A DNA stretch of 64,000 bases from an uncultured Rubrobacteraceae bacterium (GTDB lineage: Bacteria; Actinomycetota; Rubrobacteria; Rubrobacterales; Rubrobacteraceae): the NCBI GenBank assembly GCA_902806085.1, contig CADCVH010000108.1:96635-160634 (forward strand), read 5' to 3'. A model generated the notes under the pieces. It searched no databases. It worked only from the letters and a program-made list of their open reading frames with translations, and had not been told where the DNA came from. Positions 59,493 to 64,000 of this stretch are shown here, one piece after another. A program made the position numbers and the translations under genes. The first letter of the stretch is position 1; each line of letters begins with the position of its first letter.

Positions 59493-61359
59493 ATCGGCCT
59501 AGCAGATCCCGCACGGCGTCGGCTATGTGGGCGGCGTCAATGCCGTGGGAGCTGAGCAGCTCCTCGGACTTGCCGGAGCCCGGCATCTTGGTGACGGCCA
59601 GGTGCCTGAACTCGACGGGCTCGCCGCCGGCTTCGGCCAGGGCCGAGAGCACGGCCTCGCCGACGCCGCCCTCGGGCCAGTGGTCCTCGGCGACGACCAC
59701 CCTGTTGCCGGTCGCGCGTACGGCCGCCTGGATACCGGCGGCGTCGATGGGCTTTATGGAGTAGCAGTCCACGATGCGGATGGCCGTCTCCTCGCCCGCC
59801 AGGGTGTCGGCGGCTTTCACGGCCTCGTGGACGGTGATGCCGGAGCCTACGACCGTTACGACGTCGTCCTCTGAGGAATGCAAGACCTTGCTGCCGCCGA
59901 TGGGGAAGTCCTCGTCTGGGGAGTAGATCACGGGCTTCTTCGGGCGCAGGGTCCTCATGAAGCTTATGCCGCTCGTGTCCGCCATCTGGGCGACGAGCCT
60001 GGCGGTCTGGTTGGCGTCCGAGGGCTGCAGGACGGTCGAGCCGTGGACGGCGCGCATCATGGCGATGTCTTCGAGGGCCATCTGGGAGGGCCCGTCCTCG
60101 CCGATGGAGACGCCGGCGTGGGAGCCCGAGAGCCTGAGATCGGCGCCGCTTATGGCCGCCATCCGGATAAAGTCGTAGGCCCGGGAGAAGAAGGCCGCGA
60201 AGGAGGAGGCGAAGGGCACGTAGTTTCGCACGCTCATGCCCACCGCCGCGGCGAGCATCTGCTGCTCGGCGATGAACATCTCAAAGTACCTCTCCGGGTA
60301 CTCTTCGGCGAAGTCGGCCGAGTGGGTGGAGTTGCTGACCTCGCCGTCGAGGGCGACGACGTCGTTCCTGGCGGCACCCACGGCCTTGAGGGCCGCCCCG
60401 TAGGCACCCCGGGTCGCCTCTTCGGCGCCGAGCTCCCACGTCGGTAGCTCGACCTCTCCGGTGGAGCCGCCGCCCGTGGAGGCCGTGCCGTCGGGCTTGT
60501 GTACGTCGACGCGCAGGTCGTTGGTACCGCCGAGCTCTTCGAGGGCCGCCTCTTCCCGGTCTGGCGTCACCGGCTTGCCGTGCATGCCGTCCGCGTCCTC
60601 GAGGAAGGAGACGCCGTAGCCCTTCTTGGTCTTGGCGACGATGAAGGTGGGGCCGTCGTTGCCAAGCGCCTCGCCGTAGGCGCTGTCCACGGCCTCGGGG
60701 TCGTGGCCGTCGACCTCGATGGCGTGCCAGCCGAAGGCGCGGGCGCGGGCGGTGTAGTGGTCGCCGTTCCAGCCGTCCATCGTCTCGCGCGTCTGGCCGA
60801 GGCGGTTCATGTCCAGGATGGCGACGAGGTTGTCCAGCTTGTAGAAGGAGGCGTGCTGGAAGGCCTCCCACATCGAGCCCTCGGCCATCTCGGAGTCGCC
60901 GCAGAGGACCCAGACGCGGTAGGGCTCCTCGTCCAGATACTTGCCGGCCAGCGCCACGCCCACCCCGATGGGCAGGCCCTGGCCCAGGGAGCCGGTGGCG
61001 ACGTCCACCCAGGGGAGGATGGGGGTCGGGTGGCCCTGCAGGCGGCTGCCGAACTGGCGGAAGGTCATCAGTTCCTCGTCCGTGATGGCGCCGGCGGCCT
61101 TGTACATCGAGTAGAGCAGGGGGGAGGCGTGGCCCTTGGAGAAGATCAGGTGGTCGTTGCCCGGGTTGTCGGGCTCGTCGAAGTCGTAGCGCAGGTACTT
61201 GCTCATGAGCACGCTCATCAGGTCAGCCGCCGACATCGACGAGGTGGGGTGCCCCGAGCCGGCGCTGCCGCTCGAACGGATGCTGTCCGCGCGCAACTGC
61301 TGGGCGAGCGCGCGCCATTCCTCGGACCCGGCGGTCCTCTGATCTATCTGCTGCGTCAC
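59491..61359 (-). CDS. tkt: transketolase (animal-type, 622 residues)
   Basis: Transfers two-carbon units in the pentose phosphate pathway with thiamine diphosphate. The protein is the short, single-chain form seen in animals and some bacteria: DSIRSSGSAGSGHPTSSMSA, LIFSKGHASPLLYSMYKAAG, WVLCGDSEMAEGSMWEAFQH (ThDP GDG-like motif) and SGSHAGVSIGEDGPSQMALE. The C-terminal domain follows MRTLRPKKPVIY. A Gly/Ser/Thr linker (GTASTGGGSTGEVELP) joins the first two domains. Its sugar products connect with deoB and pfkA. Confidence 0.95.
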   Translation of the reverse strand: MTQQIDQRTAGSEEWRALAQQLRADSIRSSGSAGSGHPTSSMSAADLMSVLMSKYLRYDFDEPDNPGNDHLIFSKGHASPLLYSMYKAAGAITDEELMTFRQFGSRLQGHPTPILPWVDVATGSLGQGLPIGVGVALAGKYLDEEPYRVWVLCGDSEMAEGSMWEAFQHASFYKLDNLVAILDMNRLGQTRETMDGWNGDHYTARARAFGWHAIEVDGHDPEAVDSAYGEALGNDGPTFIVAKTKKGYGVSFLEDADGMHGKPVTPDREEAALEELGGTNDLRVDVHKPDGTASTGGGSTGEVELPTWELGAEEATRGAYGAALKAVGAARNDVVALDGEVSNSTHSADFAEEYPERYFEMFIAEQQMLAAAVGMSVRNYVPFASSFAAFFSRAYDFIRMAAISGADLRLSGSHAGVSIGEDGPSQMALEDIAMMRAVHGSTVLQPSDANQTARLVAQMADTSGISFMRTLRPKKPVIYSPDEDFPIGGSKVLHSSEDDVVTVVGSGITVHEAVKAADTLAGEETAIRIVDCYSIKPIDAAGIQAAVRATGNRVVVAEDHWPEGGVGEAVLSALAEAGGEPVEFRHLAVTKMPGSGKSEELLSSHGIDAAHIADAVRDLLGR

Positions 61360-61568
61360 CGCTTACCTCCCGGAGGGCTTTCTCCTGACAACGACCACAT
61401 CATACCTACCCCGGCCCCGGGTCACGAAAACGGCCCTCTCGCCCTCCGAACCCTCCCGGATCCGGAGCGGCGTGGAAATCGGGCGTTTGCTAGAATTCCG
61501 CGCACGTCGCGGCGGACCGTCGGGCGGCCCGTCGCCGCGCTGAATAGGGATCTCTCGAAAGGGAAAAC

Positions 61569-63191
<1,623 letters not shown>

Positions 63192-63208
63192 CCGCAAAAG
63201 AAACCGGC

Positions 63209-63242
63209 GTGCATCGCGGGGATCCAAAGCCCTGCGATGCAC
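63209..63242 (+). terminator. hairpin after pckA
   Basis: GTGCATCGC pairs with GCGATGCAC (9 base pairs), extended by a G-T and three G-C pairs across an 8-base loop. No T-tract. Confidence 0.65.
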
Positions 63243-63243
63243 C

Positions 63244-63275
63244 TTAGACAGGGTATCTGTTTAGACACGTTCTAA
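63244..63275 (+). promoter_or_regulatory. repeated motif upstream of the manganese catalase gene
   Basis: TTAGACA occurs at 63244-63250 and 63261-63267; the second copy is part of an inverted repeat TTAGACACGTTCTAA (63261-63275). The spacing of the direct copies (17 bases) is about 1.6 helix turns. It is a candidate binding site for a peroxide or metal regulator. Confidence 0.4.
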
Positions 63276-63324
63276 CGTGGGAAGAAAGGGGGCGTCAGCA
63301 AGAGAAGCGCAGAACTGGAGGAAG

Positions 63325-64000
63325 ATGTTTCTTCGGATAGACAAGCTGCAGATAGAGCTGCCGAGGCCGCAGCAGGCGGACCCCGAGTCGGCCGGGATCG
63401 TGCAGGAGCTCATGGGTGGCAAGTTCGGTGAGATGAGCACGCTCATGAATTACACCTACCAGTCGTTCAACATGAGGGGCAAGAGCAAGATCCGTCCCTA
63501 CTACGACCTCGTCGCCAACATCGCCGCCGAGGAGATGGGCCACATCGAGCTCGTCGCCAACACCATCAACCTGCTGCTCGACCAGACCGAGGCGAGCACC
63601 GACGGCGTCACGCCGCCCCTCAACTTCAGCGGCATGACGGGCAACCCGGACCACTTCCTGAACTTCGGTTTGGGCACCATCCCCGGCGGGGCCGCAGGAA
63701 AAGCCTGGACGGGCGATAACGTCTTCAACTCCGGCAACCTGAAGCTGGACCTTCTGCACAACTTCTTCCTCGAGTCCGGCGCGAGGATGGGCAAGATCCG
63801 GGTCTACGAGGCGACGCAGAACCCGGTGGCCCGCGAGATGATCGGCTACCTCATCGTGCGCGGCGGCGTCCACCAGGAGGCCTACGCCAAGGCGCTCTCC
63901 GACCTCTCGGGCGCGGACATCACCAAGCTCCTGCCCGTGCCGGAGATCCGCAGCGACAACTTCCCGCACGCCAAGAAGTTCATGGACAAGGGCTACCACC
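63325..64000 (+). CDS. manganese catalase, 3' end missing
   Basis: The frame is open from ATG 63325 to the window end (225 complete codons), encoding a non-haem dimanganese catalase. MFLRIDKLQIELPRPQQADP is the family start. Metal ligands by family comparison are Glu36 (GKFGEMSTL), Glu70 and His73 (AAEEMGHIELV), Glu150 (NFFLESGARMG) and His183 (GGVHQEAY). FSGMTGNPDHFLNFGLG and AWTGDNVFNSGNLKLDLLHN are also typical. GGAGG lies only 3 bases before the ATG. Mn for it could come from the importer at 43.7 kb. Confidence 0.95.
   Translation, partial: MFLRIDKLQIELPRPQQADPESAGIVQELMGGKFGEMSTLMNYTYQSFNMRGKSKIRPYYDLVANIAAEEMGHIELVANTINLLLDQTEASTDGVTPPLNFSGMTGNPDHFLNFGLGTIPGGAAGKAWTGDNVFNSGNLKLDLLHNFFLESGARMGKIRVYEATQNPVAREMIGYLIVRGGVHQEAYAKALSDLSGADITKLLPVPEIRSDNFPHAKKFMDKGYH

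Overview
The window is uniformly GC-rich, with NNS/NNC codon use, many GTG and TTG starts and actinobacterial families (DUF3037 with a HipA-like kinase, GAP/Sap membrane protein, DtxR-type regulator, HTH plus ClpN pairs, class II photolyase, manganese catalase). A pair of genes resembling the BchN and BchB subunits of dark protochlorophyllide reductase, in a chromosome segment with no other photosynthesis gene, points to Rubrobacter (Actinomycetota). That assignment is inferred from gene content; no rRNA gene is present. No prophage, insertion sequence, CRISPR array or tRNA was seen, so this is chromosomal backbone.

Layout. 1-9.9 kb: a VTT membrane protein (cut by the window edge), thymidine kinase, small membrane proteins, a ZIP transporter, lspA, a methyltransferase, a short operon ending in an acetyltransferase and an alpha/beta hydrolase, a frameshifted aminoglycoside-phosphotransferase-type gene, and DUF3037 plus a HipA-like kinase. 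10-15 kb: an HTH/ClpN pair behind a clear promoter-operator, then a MacB/FtsX-type ABC exporter. A 600-base gap after it holds a probable minus-strand structured RNA. 15-23 kb: RDD protein, NarL-type two-component system, DUF305/DUF3105 pair, CDF metal exporter with YkvA, HtrA-like lipoprotein protease. 23-32 kb: BchB-like and BchN-like genes followed upstream by deoD, thymidine phosphorylase, a 6-phosphofructokinase and, further on, deoB, so the Bch-like pair sits beside a nucleoside/pentose salvage block. 32-43 kb: acetyltransferase, DUF2723 membrane protein, TetR/GAP pair, aconitase with an odd acidic insert, a hydroxyacid dehydrogenase, an SDR and PPK2. 42.8-48.5 kb: a DtxR-family regulator divergent from a four-gene Mn-type ABC importer whose last permease carries a C-terminal winged helix, then a second ZIP transporter. 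48.5-64 kb: CrcB, MFS, NagA, macrodomain, MsrB, photolyase, BrkB/DedA, two-subunit fumarase, a CrtI-like oxidoreductase, transketolase, PEP carboxykinase and a manganese catalase cut by the window end.

Taken together the genes describe an aerobic, stress-hardened heterotroph: repair of UV and oxidative damage (photolyase, MsrB, Mn catalase, HtrA), Mn import under a metalloregulator, metal export, polyphosphate use, nucleoside salvage into pentose phosphate and glycolysis (deoA/deoD/deoB, tkt, pfkA), the TCA cycle (acnA, fumarase) and gluconeogenesis (pckA).

Four observations stand out. (1) The BchN/BchB-like proteins have lost all positions that ligate the [4Fe-4S] cluster in true dark protochlorophyllide reductase. 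(2) At least nine genes have a -10 hexamer only 6-8 bases upstream of the start codon, a leaderless arrangement, and several more have very short leaders. (3) A roughly 155-base minus-strand unit has an extended -10, a Shine-Dalgarno site, a seven-codon reading frame, two strong hairpins and a T-rich terminator. (4) Several enzymes carry changes at normally invariant positions (HtrA Asp to Glu; PfkA Asp103 to Gly). All database-type identifications are made by eye from sequence motifs.
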